Source: Candolleomyces eurysporus
Lineage: Eukaryota > Basidiomycota > Agaricomycetes > Agaricales > Psathyrellaceae
NCBI GenBank assembly: GCA_027579435.1
Contig: JANBPK010000913.1
Location: 1 to 25,838, forward strand
Direction of reading: 5' to 3'
DNA: 25,838 bases
Shown: piece after piece, positions 1-9,211 of the stretch
How positions within the stretch are numbered: the first letter of the stretch is position 1
How the letters are laid out: each line of letters starts with the position of its first letter
Made by a program: the position numbers and the translations under genes
Notes under the pieces: generated by a model
Told to the model about the DNA's origin: nothing
The model's database searches: none
The model's input: only the letters and a program-made list of their open reading frames with translations

Positions 1-277
1 AATGACTGTAAACAGATTGGTATATTCGGTGATTTAGCCCCAGAAGCAAACTATGCAGCCCCTTAAATTCTGTGTCCAATATGATCTGTATGGCTATCGC
101 TCTTCTTCGTGAACGCAAACATTGCCAAGGTCCATCAGCCTGGTATTCACCCGGTAAGGCTAGATATGCATAGTTGTCGTCTGATCAGAGGTGCCCATCT
201 CCATCATTCTGATCAGACTCTGATCAGATCTATCTGGTTATACCCGAACATCCCCGAAAATGTGATGAACGCGTTAG
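1..277. other. No gene recognised
   Basis: Both strands hold only short frames. I see no conserved motif, splice pattern or terminal repeat before the minisatellite that starts near 278. A run of GATCAGA-like words at about 182-232 is the only local structure. Confidence 0.5.
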
Positions 278-574
278 GCGTAAGGAAGAGGTGAATNGAG
301 ACGCGGGGCAGGCCTGAGACGCAGAGAAAAAAACTACAAATGTACTGTTCGCTGCCTTGATGATCATAATNGGAACAGTCGATGCGTAAGGAAGAGGTGA
401 ATGAGATGCGGGCCAGGCCCGAGACGCAGAGAAGGAAACAGGAAATGTACCATTCGCTGCCTTGATGAACAGAACAGAACAGTCGATGCGTAAGGAAGAG
501 GTGAATGAGACGCGGGCCAGGCCTGAGACGCAGAGAAGAAAACAGTAAATGTACCGCATGTTTGCTGCCTTGAT
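278..574 (+). repeat. Three-copy tandem minisatellite, unit about 105 bp
   Basis: A unit starting GCGTAAGGAAGAGGTGAA and ending GCTGCCTTGA occurs at about 278, 384 and 488, giving periods of 106 and 104 bp. The copies differ at scattered bases. Copy 3 has a short replacement near its end. The N at 297 is an extra base relative to the same position in copies 2 and 3. Minus-strand frames through the array give a repeated low-complexity peptide that looks like a by-product of the repeat, so I do not call a gene here. Confidence 0.85.
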
Positions 575-1075
575 TGGGCCACGTCGAGGTGTCTCCAAAC
601 GCTCTTGTTGTGCGCACCGACGTGTAAGGCGTTTCCAGCTGTAATACTCAGGATCCCGGCGTTCCTCGGGCCAACATGTGCTCCTGTCTTCTTCTCTCCA
701 CTGCGACCACGAATCGTAGGCTGTCGTCACTGGATGGATGTCCAAATGAACTTCAAATGTTATATAGACACATCGATGTACATCGAGTGATGTAACACTC
801 TTACACTACATTTCTCCGCTCCATAAATTTACGTCCCATACTTAAGCTCGAGCCGACGTCCATCTCCCGTTTAGTCGCAAGCCATAGGGTTCAGCGACAA
901 CCTGGACAGTGACGCGACGTCCACCTCCCCAATGGGAAGGAATTTCCTCTTCAAAATCCCCCCTTCATTGTTCCTTGGCTTCCACCTTTGGATGTGGCTG
1001 GGCGCTTTGATGCGGACAGTTCAGCGACGTTCGCCATAGAAGTCATTCGTGTTTGTTCGGATTTCTATGGCAACA
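575..1075. other. Intergenic, no gene recognised
   Basis: No convincing reading frame. The word CGACGTCCAYCTCCC appears twice (about 855 and 917), which may be a decayed short duplication. Otherwise I see nothing here. Confidence 0.45.
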
Positions 1076-1626
1076 TTAGCATTGGCAATCGTGGATCCAG
1101 ATGTTGACAAGGCTCACCTCTCTCCATTCAGCTGTCAACAATGCATGCATGCGTAAGCTTAGAACCAACTTATACTGGTGATTGCCGAGCAGGTACGCAA
1201 CGAATGCAACATGTGCCTCAACAAGATCCCCTTCTTTGAGGTCTGCTGGTGGCATGCGTTCATAGCTGAATGACATGGTCAATCGGTTGCTGGTAAGTCA
1301 CAAAGTCGCGAACTGACCTCACTCGGCCAGCTTCACTCTTCACCTTTCTGCAGTACTGAACTTCGTTCTCCGGCGCGTGAATGAACTTCACTCCCCGAAT
1401 ACCTTCTAAGATGTGCAGGGGATCAACGTTGCTTGGAAATGGCACATGCTTCAATTCCAGAGCAGAGTGGCGATCTGTAAAATAGCGAGCATGGATATCC
1501 AGGGAAAAGTCCCCCTCGTACGGACGAAAATCGAGATTTTGAACCAAGTATGACTGTGCCACCGATTTGCGGAACATATGGTGAATTTCGTCAATCTTTG
1601 CTTGAAGTCCATCGAAAGTTCCGGAG
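1076..1626 (-). CDS. Conserved basidiomycete hypothetical protein, C-terminal two-exon fragment
   Basis: Two minus-strand exons join in phase. Exon a runs from about 1626 to 1318, the intron is 1317-1266 (52 bp, GTCAGT...TTCAG), and exon b ends at a stop at 1076. Recognisable blocks are FRPYEGDFSLD, RYFTDRHSALELK, PENEVQYCRK and then GDLVEAHVAFVAY with YKLVLSLRM. From memory, similar blocks recur in a hypothetical family of Agaricomycetes that is often found near transposons. The likely 5' boundary is an AG acceptor just upstream of 1626, and no upstream exon is visible before the repeat at 1737, so the gene looks truncated at its N terminus. The function is unknown. The family assignment rests on pattern memory and needs a profile search. 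Confidence 0.5.
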
Positions 1627-1736
1627 CTGAGACCCGTTAGTTTGACATATTGGCGTAAATGCCGAATATGCTTCGCATTCTTGACGCTCCTAGTTCAATC
1701 AATACTTGTGAGCAAATGTTAAGGCATGAGCAACTC

Positions 1737-1984
1737 AATAATCTGACAACATTTGGACCTCTCTCAAACCAGACCACCATGTTTGTTAGAGTTTGGGCAA
1801 TTACAACAAGGTACTCCCTGCCCTTAGAGGGTGTAAATTTGGTGTAGAATGATAGATTACCAGTCAAGCTTGTAGAATAAATTAAGAGTCATGGGACTCT
1901 GAATAATCTGACAACATTTGGACCTCACTCCAACCAGGCCACCATGTTTGTTAGAGGTTGGGCAATTACAACAAGGTACTCCCT
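1737..1984. repeat. Direct duplication of an 83-bp segment
   Basis: The segment from AATAATCTGACAACATTT to AAGGTACTCCCT occurs at 1737-1819 and again at 1902-1984, a period of 165 bp, with only a few substitutions. The unit is not coding in a consistent frame. It could be two halves of a decayed short transposon or a simple tandem duplication. The spacer (1820-1901) shows no obvious similarity to the unit. Confidence 0.8.
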
Positions 1985-2289
1985 AGACATAAATGAGATT
2001 TGAAGGTATTACTAAACTCTATGCTCTATACAACATCATTTCAGGAACAATTTTCATAAAAGTTCTTGTGTCTATCTTTGACCATTCCATGAAAAATCTG
2101 CTCTGATGGCTACGACCCTGACAAACCACTCAGGACTACACCGTCTCTATAGCCAAAGTGTCACAAACAGTGAACCAGGAACTGTGTGGTAAATATGAAG
2201 ACAAGATTTGCCAGCCAGGTATTGTGGACAGCAAGGTTTAATTTGGTATGAATAACTGGGGCTGTTGTGGATGTTGAAGGGCAATGGTG
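1985..2289. other. Intergenic, no gene recognised
   Basis: This AT-rich stretch lies downstream of the minus-strand gene that ends at 2290. No supported ORF, repeat or RNA gene is visible. It may include the 3' untranslated region of that gene. Confidence 0.4.
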
Positions 2290-3044
2290 CTAATTATGAA
2301 TGAAGGGTGTGAGATATAGTGAAGTATGCAGAAAGTTGAAACTTAGGTCTCGGAACAATGCCACGCAAGGCGGTGGCCTTTCCCCACAAGTCTCGAGATG
2401 TTGGGAGGCATCCTGTTCCTTTGGTGTGGGCTCTTCGCCCTCAGAGGACTCATCTCCCTCACTCATGGCACCTGGAATGATTACCTTAGGGAGAACAGGA
2501 GGTGGAGCCTGCTCCGGGTCACCAGAAGTCTGCATGCCGGCAAACGCCTGGAGCGGGACCTCATCCCTCAACCAGTGCCAGCCCTCAGTGCCGAAATAGA
2601 CTTGAAAGTTGTCGCGGCACAGCCTCCAGAACAGGAAAGAGATGTGCGTAGCCAGGCTGATGAGGTTGGTGTTCTGGCAGGTATCGACATGGTATGAGGC
2701 TGCTTGCTAAAGAAAGTAAGGAGAAGAAAATAAGTAAACAACCGAAAAAGGGGAAGGATGAAAAAGGTGCTCACCAGACGGGGCCATGTGGCTAAGATGA
2801 GAGTGATGAGCCGGTTATGAAGGCTCTTGTTGAGGTCAAACCCGAGGTGGGGGTTCAGGTATGGCTTGAAGCCTTTGGCTATGTCCACCAGGTCTGGGAA
2901 GGCGACTATGGTACAGATGGGTCGGGATCGTCGGAGAGTGATTTGAGGCGCCACGTGTTGTGCCGGGGGTAGGTCGATGATCTCCGGTGGCGATTGCGCT
3001 CGTCGTTTGCCTTGCGCCCTTTTGCTTTGCTTTCCGTGAGGCAT
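2290..3044 (-). CDS. Hypothetical two-exon gene, 228 aa
   Basis: The ATG is at 3044, in the sequence GAGGCATGC read on the opposite strand. Exon 1 is 3044-2775 (90 codons). The intron is 2774-2707 (68 bp, GTGAGC...TTTAG). Exon 2 is 2706-2290 and ends in a stop. The junction is phase 0 and the frame is uninterrupted, which supports a real gene. The N terminus is basic (KQSKRAQGKRR). A tryptophan- and aromatic-rich middle follows (HISFLFWRLCRDNF, GTEGWHWL). Then comes a Pro/Gln linker and an acidic Ser/Glu stretch (SEGDESSEGEEP). There is no signal peptide or membrane segment. I do not recognise the family; the layout (basic tail, compact core, acidic tail) would fit a nuclear protein, but this is inference. 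It is one of the few unbroken genes in the window. Confidence 0.6.
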
Positions 3045-3253
3045 GCTTGAGTGACCAGCGGAACAGTGAGGGAGGAAGAAAGGAAGAAAAAATTCTGAAA
3101 GGCCGAAATGACTTATATCAAGGAATTCGAGCCTCTAGAAAGCTTAAGTCAAGAAAAAGGAAACTGTCTGATTTAGGATCGAGAGGCTTCGTGCCGCCCG
3201 AGAAGTCGAAACAACTCTATATGTTGCTGCGGCTTCTTTGACATGTCTCTTCT
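3045..3253. other. Probable 5' flank of the minus-strand gene
   Basis: The region holds no supported gene. It lies upstream of the ATG at 3044 on the minus strand, so its promoter and 5' untranslated region probably fall here. I could not place a convincing TATA box. Confidence 0.3.
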
Positions 3254-3586
3254 GTGGAAAGTCAGATCTTTAATCTGAAGAATAAGTGCCCTAGCGGGCG
3301 GGGAAGTTGTCTTACTCTATTATTGATGGATGATTGGCCGACACCAATCAGCATTTGCTTCCGCATGCCTGACGTGGCCGCTATTTGGGAACTCTCTCAC
3401 ACGGCGGGACCGAGTAAGAGTGCAGGCCGACGTGTGCGTTACAAGGACAAATAGTGACGTTTTGATGCGGCGCGACGGGATTCGGTCCCTAAGCGTTGGG
3501 CTAACAACTAAGTGGTGTATTCTCAAAAGCAAAGGATAAAGGCCTGCTGCTCTATAACACCGGGACTGAGGACAGTCGAGAGCTGG
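3254..3586 (+). other. Internal 3' end of an LTR retrotransposon (remnant)
   Basis: This stretch lies directly upstream of a polypurine tract and an LTR. A plus-strand frame ending at 3454 closes with basic residues (SAGRRVRYKDK), compatible with the last codons of a retroelement polyprotein. About 130 bp of noncoding DNA then precedes the tract. No reverse transcriptase or integrase motif remains. The polyprotein assignment is inferred from position only. Confidence 0.35.
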
Positions 3587-3597
3587 TTTGGGGGAGA
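3587..3597 (+). promoter_or_regulatory. Polypurine tract (plus-strand primer) of family-A element
   Basis: The sequence TTTGGGGGAGA lies directly before the LTR start TGATACGACC. The same 11 bases followed by TGAT recur at 16536-16550. A conserved purine run next to an LTR 5' end is the expected plus-strand primer, so the LTR beginning at 3598 is a 3' LTR. Confidence 0.7.
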
Positions 3598-4415
3598 TGA
3601 TACGACCGTGTTCGCTTTTTCGCGAATAAATACCCATTTTATTGAATATCGTTCACAATTCAATTAACGGTCGTGTCTATTTAATCTCTACACTACGAAA
3701 CCCTTCCAGTATTGAGATAAATTGCGCAGTGCGAAGGATAACTAAAGAGTACACTACTCTTGGGTTCACGAGAGTTGGAGTCTACTTGAGGACTGCCGAC
3801 TTAGAGGCGCGCCCGCCATATACCCAAGATTAGGGTTTAGTAAGCTAGCCGGTTGGCACTGCTTCAGATCAAATGGCCTACCCTGCAGTTGAAAGGCTCA
3901 ATTTCACTACTAAAGCCATAGAGGTGGTTTCCTAGGCACTAAAGGTACCTACCCTCTCGCGCGGCCTCACATTAATCGAGTATATTCAGTGCTAGAGTAG
4001 TAGGGCGAGTCTCTAAGCATACAAAGAGATGCGCGGCGAGGTTTCAGCACATCAGATGGCATGATGGCTGGCGCGGCACGAGAAAGGAGCTCAAAAGTAC
4101 TCTGAAAAGAAAGTCGTTCACGGAAAGAGATAACCCAGAGGGTGGTCACAAGGGACTTGCCAAGATAAACTTATTCAATTGACGGAGGTCCGACTCCTCC
4201 TCACGCGGCTCGAGCAAAGGCTCACCAAGGCAGCGGTTGGAATAACCGTAGACCGACCACCCTCGATCAACTTTGGCATCCCACTCGGCATACTAGAAAA
4301 GGCAACAAGGATCTAATAATAGTCACGGCGCGAGCGCAGGAGTGGTGCGGCAGCGCCTTGGCGTATCCAGTACCCTCTTTTTATCTCTTTATCTCTCTTT
4401 CTAGCTGGGGCCTGG

Positions 4416-4799
4416 TGTTATGTAANTAACCCCTAGGGTATCCTTTTTTTNCTATTGTTTTTACTTGTATTTGACTCGGACTCCCTCGGACTTCTCTCCT
4501 TAGTAGCACGTTATCTTCCCCTTTGCCCCAGTCTTAACCCTTAGCCCGAGGATACCCTTGACCCTGTAGTTCTTTTTCTCATCTGTTACTTTTTACTTTG
4601 CTTCTTTGCCCTTTACCCTGCTTCTTTTCTATTAATAGCTGATAGTTATCAAGTAGGAACAGTAGAAGCACAGGTGCTGGTCACAAGAATCGAGCCAGCC
4701 CGGACTTGCCCAATCAGTTCAAGTAGTATAAATACCGAGCTAAACCGTGTAGTAGTTCTTTAGCTTGTTCTCGAGAATCAAACCTCGTCTACTTGTACC
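4416..4799 (+). repeat. Gypsy-type LTR (family C) nested in LTR A1
   Basis: The LTR begins TGTTATGTAA, a common start for fungal gypsy LTRs. It continues through T-rich DNA to a promoter-like block and ends just before a primer-binding-like TGGTGCC at 4800. The exact 3' boundary is uncertain because no CA dinucleotide sits at the expected place. Two Ns (4426, 4451) lie at AA and poly-T positions. No second LTR of this type is present, so the insertion is partial. Confidence 0.5.
4709..4734 (+). promoter_or_regulatory. LTR promoter: CCAAT box and TATA box
   Basis: CCAAT near 4710 is followed by TATAAATA at 4727-4734, about 70 bp before the primer-binding-like site. This order and spacing fit a U3 pol II promoter in a short LTR. 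Activity cannot be judged from sequence. Confidence 0.45.
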
Positions 4800-4811
4800 T
4801 GGTGCCTGACA
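4800..4811 (+). promoter_or_regulatory. Putative primer-binding site, TGGTGCCTGACA
   Basis: TGGTGCC at the start of the gypsy interior resembles a tRNA 3'-end complement (TGG pairing with CCA). The cognate tRNA is not identified. Its position 3' of the LTR promoter and 5' of the gag-like frame supports the call. Confidence 0.4.
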
Positions 4812-4839
4812 GACTTACCTCATCCTCTTTACCCTGTGT

Positions 4840-5628
4840 ATGCTCAAACTGAGAACACAGTGGACGCTCAACAACGAGTACATTCGCCTCGACATTGTCC
4901 CCCATCTCACCCTCGCAGGAGGCATAGACCTTACCCTAGGCCAAGTGCTTCTCACGATACCAATCGTTCACCTCCTCGTCCTATTCGATTCACTCAACGT
5001 TTCCCAATTGTCGCCGTCTGCTCAAGAGCTGGTAGGAACCCTACAGCTACGACGTCTATTGGGTCCGTTCGCTACGAAGAAGGATCAACTATTGTGGATA
5101 TTACGTGCTTCGAACGCCATCCTGACGAGAGAGTCATCACCAACTCTTTCAACCTCCGAGTAACCAACTACACCGACGTCGTCGTCCTCACGCTTACAAG
5201 ATATTGAAGAAGGACTTTGCTCCCTCGAATTCCCTTCTCTCAATCCTATCCAAGAATACCTTCTCCGATCTCCTCCTCCGGTTCCTCCGCAGCCTCTCAT
5301 CCCAAATCCTCCTCATCCCTCTCCCGCTCCCCCTCAACAGATTCTTCTCACAGAAGCGACTTGTGAAAGAGGAGTACTTTCTCACTCGCTCTATACTTGG
5401 CAGCGTTACGCTTCAAGTCCCAGAATATCAGTGATATCACTCAACGTCTGTCATCACCCTCCCGAACCCCGTTTCACCGAACAATATCATCTTTCACTGT
5501 TCCTCATTACAGTGAACCTTCGTACCTCCTCCTGTATTGTCGAACCCCTGGACAATCTGAGGTACTCCATAACACCTGGACTCTCTTTATTTATAAATCT
5601 CGTGTACACCTATTTACCATGTTCCGGT
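4840..5628 (+). pseudogene. Decayed gag-like frame of the nested gypsy element
   Basis: A plus-strand frame opens at the ATG at 4840 and is interrupted by one TAA at 5161-5163. It then stays open in the same frame through a Pro/Ser-rich segment to the end of the insert. Around the stop the frame reads SSPTLSTSE, stop, then PTTPTSSSSRLQDIEEG. A CAA to TAA change would explain it. The Pro-rich stretch (RSPPPVPPQPLIPNPP) is typical of gag N-terminal regions, but no zinc knuckle or protease is present. The position right after an LTR and primer site is the main evidence. Alternatives are a noncoding leader or chance openness, so confidence in gag itself is low. Confidence 0.35.
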
Positions 5629-6098
5629 GATCGCGCGGCTCCAGATAGTATATATATTGGACTCTCTTAGCATAGTTTTTCCCCAGAGAATTACTGCTGT
5701 TTTATTTGTGTTTACTTTGCGTTTGCAATCAACTGGATTTGTGACTTTTATCTTGCGCGGCGTGATACTAAGTAAAAGAAAGATCAAAGCTATAAAGAAG
5801 TAACCTTAGGGTTAACTGTGTGATTATCGAGAACTCCTTGATTACTTGGAATTAGTGTGCACAAGAGAGAGAATTTGTACATTCTTAATACTCTACACTA
5901 CCCCCCATACTCGCACCCCCGATTTCGGTGCGGCATGACTACCAAAGGTTTATACATTATACTTACCTCGCACGACTTGACTTGGAGTTGGTGTTAGGTG
6001 TTAGTTGGTGTGTTAGTAGTCTCGTCGTACTCGATCTCTTCACCGGGTATTGCATGATCGACTGCAACCATTAAAATCAGCACCTCTCCACCTCTTGG

Positions 6099-6579
6099 TC
6101 ACCAAGTTATTCTTAAGTTCACACACCAGACAAGCCATCCCTTGTCGAAATAGGTCCCAACTTCTGTCTTTCCACATTTTGGACAATATTTTGATAGGTC
6201 TTTGTTCCATTGCCATTCTACTATCACGCTCATAATTAACTCCTCCCCCACCAACATCATGCTATTCCAGTCCCGAGCATTGACCAATGCCTCATTTAAA
6301 TGTGTGATGCAATAGCACTGCTCCAAGACATGCCTTTCACCTACCATTCCTCAGAAATGTGCAACCAAGATGTGATGTAAGTCCTGATCATGGTCAGTCT
6401 CGATGAGAAAAGCACTGAGAGACATGTGAATATCTACCTACCTCGTAGCTGGCCACAATAGACAAAGGGAGGGTTAAGGTTTTGTCTAGCGCATCGGCGA
6501 TTATTAACATGCTTGCATTGCTGTAGCCCACAGTTCTGGGAAGCCTTTGATTATACAGTTTTTCCATGGATGTCAACAC
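6099..6579 (-). pseudogene. Possible ubiquitin-like-domain gene remnant (fungal ULD_2 type)
   Basis: Two minus-strand pieces can be joined in phase: 6579 to about 6434, then about 6349 to 6099, across a GTAGAT...TTCTGAG intron. The first piece contains IADALDKTLTLPLSIVASYE. The second has RHVLEQCYCI, ALVNARDWNSM, MSVIVEWQW and then CPKCGKTE. This order, a (V/I)DALG-like strand, a buried DW, an MS strand and a trailing CPxCG, is what I remember of fungal ubiquitin-like domains of unknown function that sit upstream of STAND or F-box modules. No partner domain is visible and the N terminus is not defined. Judged by eye, without a profile search. Confidence 0.35.
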
Positions 6580-6599
6580 AAGTTCATCCTATGAGACCA

Positions 6600-7150
6600 A
6601 AATCCTACCTTGTACAGCGGCTTGTTGATAAATAACTAAGTTTCCTGACTGTTACGATTCGTTGGACTTGTCTCATAGACTCTCTGGTCTCTGTAGTTCC
6701 TACCTCATGTATGCCTTGTGTTTGCCTTATGGTTACCTCATGTATGCTCTATGAACTCATGTATGACCTTATGACTAGTATTTAGTGTTTTAGTAGCACA
6801 TGTTTTTCATTTAGCTTACTCATAGTTTCATTTTGCTGACTGATACTTTAATATTGCTGACTGATACTACCATGCCTTCTACATGAGGCATATAGTATAT
6901 GAGTAGGCTAGGGTAGTCCGTATTCCTTAGCTCATTCTTAATAGAACCCACCTAGTGAATTCCAGAACCCAGAATTACTAAGTTAAACTTAGTGCTTGAA
7001 CCCTAGAACAAACCCCTCGTCTGAACTTATACAAAAGCCTCGTAAAAGCTTGAACTTAGTCTTGTAGAAAGCCTCACAAGACCTGAACCAGCATTGCACA
7101 CAAATCGGATCTTGTGTCAAGAAATTGAATATGTCTCCCTCCTATATCCT
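6600..7150. other. AT-rich spacer with short direct repeats
   Basis: No gene is supported. The word CTCATGTATG occurs three times between about 6705 and 6765, and TTGCTGACTGATACT twice near 6834 and 6855. TGTTACGATTCG near 6650 resembles an LTR start but no matching end is seen. The stretch may be a decayed solo LTR or SINE. Confidence 0.35.
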
Positions 7151-7430
7151 TTACACTGTGGCTTTTTGATGTGTTTGTTTGAGAAGCACATTTTAAGCAA
7201 ACCAAATGCAAGGGTTGACATTGTCTACAATCTGCAATACAAATGTTAAAGCTAGGCAAATTCAAATTTGCATTGCATGTGTCTGGCCCCCTTCTGCCAC
7301 CACTAAAAATTTGCTCAATATGTGTCCCATGTAGGCACATTAAACACAAACTGTAAACAAACACATTCCTTGCACCTGATTGGCTTAAGATGTGCTCATT
7401 GAACAAACACATAAAAAAACCACAGTGTTA
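7151..7430. mobile_element. CACTA-type MITE, 274 bp, with TTA target-site duplication
   Basis: The element spans 7154-7427. It begins CACTGTGG and ends CCACAGTG, and it is flanked on both sides by TTA (7151-7153 and 7428-7430). The first 60 bases and the reverse complement of the last 60 match at about 49 positions with no gap. CACT(A/G) termini plus a 3-bp target duplication are the hallmark of the CACTA/EnSpm superfamily. The centre is AT-rich and noncoding. Any ORF across it simply reads the inverted repeat. It must have been moved in trans by a CACTA transposase, a class also present here as a pseudogene (17843-20364), although a direct link is not shown. Confidence 0.85.
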
Positions 7431-7440
7431 GGAATATCGA

Positions 7441-8772
7441 TGATACGCCGTCTGCGTAGATACCCTCTCAAATTTGCGAATCGACATAGATAATTAAAGA
7501 GATCTTCTTGAAGGAAGGGAAATATAAGAGTTGGAGTTAGCCCTGACTGTCAACTAAGCGGACGCCCTGGAGAACGAAAGAATGTTGAGTAAGACGGTTC
7601 GGTGACGACACTTTAAGTTCACAAAGGTCTCGTGAACACATCTGAAACGCAGTCATACTATTTGAAGTCTAACTAGCATGCCTGACCTGGCGAGGTGCGA
7701 TGTTAGAGGGAGTTGTGCACATTATAAGGGAATTTGCCCTGACATTCGCTAAGCAGAAGACTTCATGAAGCAGCTGGTGGCTTTGAGAATTGATGAGCGA
7801 TCCGCTAAGTCAATAAGCTTTGACGTGACCAGAATTGGAAGGAACGGGAGCAGTGATCAATATCAGACAGCTAATCCGAAGTTCGTGAACCTGCTCGGAA
7901 AACCGGAAAGTACGACTAAAGCTTATGTGGTCATCCACCCGAAGCTCAGTCAGCCTGTCCATAGCCAAGAGAAAGAACGAGTCAGCAGAGTAGTGAAGCA
8001 GTATGGCTTGGAGGAGCCAAGCACCCAAAATTCGGATCAATTCATTGGGTTAGGTGCGCGAACGGAAGGGCGCGCTCTCCAGAAGCAATCCTCAGTGAAT
8101 ATCCATGCGGACTTGATAACAGCCGCATCCAGAACAGGTTTGCGAAGCGCCTGGGCTGCGTTCTAAAGTTCGAGACTCAACTCTTGGCCTTTGATACCCT
8201 CATGTGATTGTGTTTCTTATCTCTCTCTGTCTCTGTCATTTGTTTGTTTCTTTGTCTATTTGCCAAACAATAATTACATATATATATGTCTCTGTTTCAT
8301 CTATTATAGCATTAGCGGGTAGCTAGCGTTTGTATTTCGCGTCGGGACCGTGTTCCCAGGAATCTACGAGAGCCATCTGTTATCGAGAAAGGGTGTTTAA
8401 GTTCACAAAGTCAATCAGAGTTGTGTCGCTTGCGTATTATCAAATCGCTCTTGCGTTAAAGTTGCTCGAGACCGTGTTCTCCGTTCGCGAAGTTATCCGT
8501 CGTATCTCGAACCTTACTGTGTGTTAGCAAAGTCACTTCGTGAAGCATTCTTATTGTTGCTGGTTGAGCCTTAGCTCCCCCTTGAACTTGCAATTGTACA
8601 AGAAGAGTTCTAGAAGCCTCTGTCAACTTGACTTAGAGCTTTTACCTATACCCCTTGCCCGCCTTTATCTTCACGAAGGTATTTGGTGTGTTGTGTTATT
8701 GTGGTTGTGTGTGTGTGTTTGAGTTCTATAGTTTTGTTGGTTAGAGAGCCCTAGTTCGCTACCTGCACATCA
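7441..8772 (+). repeat. LTR B1, 1332 bp (TGAT...ATCA)
   Basis: The repeat starts TGATACGCCGTCTG and ends CTACCTGCACATCA. A second copy lies at 20849-22200 in inverted orientation with nearly the same ends. TG...CA termini with a short inverted TGAT/ATCA, an unusual length near 1.3 kb, and a GTGTGTGTGTTTGAG tract near the 3' end are shared in style with family A, so I read it as an LTR of a related element. No matching 5-bp target duplication is visible (ATCGA before, GCGAG after). It abuts copia RNase H codons directly at 8773. Confidence 0.65.
7681..8166 (+). other. Open frame inside LTR B, function unknown
   Basis: The frame from about 7765 to 8166 encodes 133 residues (VNLLGKPESTTKAY, VHSQEKERVSRVVKQYGL). 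Directly upstream, in the same frame, an ATG at 7678 starts a 24-codon stretch with RGSCAHYKGICPDIR, ending in a TAA that both copies share. In copy B2 the long frame is cut by a TGA where B1 has CGA (8059-8061). The shared TAA and the break in B2 argue against a constrained protein. Even so, a frame this long is unusual inside an LTR. I recognise no family. Confidence 0.3.
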
Positions 8773-9162
8773 GCGAGCGGCGTGGTTTCTTGGAAATCGT
8801 TCACCCAAAAATCAATAGCTACGTCATCAACAGAAGCCGAGTATATGGCTCTGTTTGATTGTGCGAAGCAAGTTGTGTGGCTTCGGCTACTTTTGGGAGA
8901 ATTAGGATTACCAATGAAAGCTCCCACACCGATCTACATTGATAATCAGGGCGCTATTTTTAACGCCTCAAATCCAGTAATGGAAAAACGTACTAAACAT
9001 ATTGAAGTACGATATCACAAGATCAGGGAGTATGTAGAAGAAAAGCGAGTGAGCTTACTCTACATCCCGACTGATGAAAACCCAGCGGATATTTTCACTA
9101 AACCCCTTGGACGGGTTAAATTTGAAACATTCCGCAAGTCATTAGGCTTGGTATTTCACTAA
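8773..9162 (+). pseudogene. Ty1/copia RNase H, C-terminal fragment of Pol
   Basis: About 130 codons give the classical copia RNase H end: VSWKSFTQKSIATSSTEAEY, then WLRLLLGELGLP, YIDNQGAI, NPVMEKRTKHIEVRYHKIRE and NPADIFTKPLGR, closing at a TAA at 9160. The Glu of STEAEY and the Asp of YIDNQ are kept. The first catalytic Asp block, normally some 40 residues upstream, is missing because the sequence switches to LTR B at 8772. Reverse transcriptase, integrase and gag are absent from the window, so the element is dead. A polypurine tract and LTR follow, as expected at the 3' end of a copia element. Confidence 0.9.
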
Positions 9163-9200
9163 GCATAATAGGCGCTTAACTATTTGTTGTGGAATAGAAC

Positions 9201-9211
9201 GCGAAGGGGAG
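9201..9211 (+). promoter_or_regulatory. Copia polypurine tract (GCGAAGGGGAG)
   Basis: This purine-rich run sits 39 bp after the Pol stop and directly before TGTTGAAC, the likely 3' LTR start. The position and composition are those of a plus-strand primer. Confidence 0.6.

Larger units (their letters stand above)
3598..6042 (+). repeat. LTR A1, split by a nested gypsy insertion
   Basis: The LTR starts TGATACGACC after a polypurine tract and ends GATCTCTTCA. Bases 3598-4080 align with 20365-20848. The 3' part (about 5629-6042) aligns with 15830-16236 of LTR A2, including a TAGTATATATA word, a GCGTTTRCMA block, a run of C followed by an ACTCGCAC-like word, and the terminal GATCTC. The middle (about 4416-5628) is foreign and looks like an inserted gypsy fragment. 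Without it the LTR would be about 1.2 kb, matching A2 (1267 bp). I see no clear 5-bp target duplication, so the element has been rearranged. Confidence 0.7.

Noticed and set aside
213..745. Several overlapping minus-strand ORFs with repeated peptides
   Set aside because: They only translate the 105-bp minisatellite. The repeats are the same in all frames and no family motif or splicing is present.
7074..7412. 112-codon minus ORF
   Set aside because: It runs through the MITE and is a by-product of its inverted arms.
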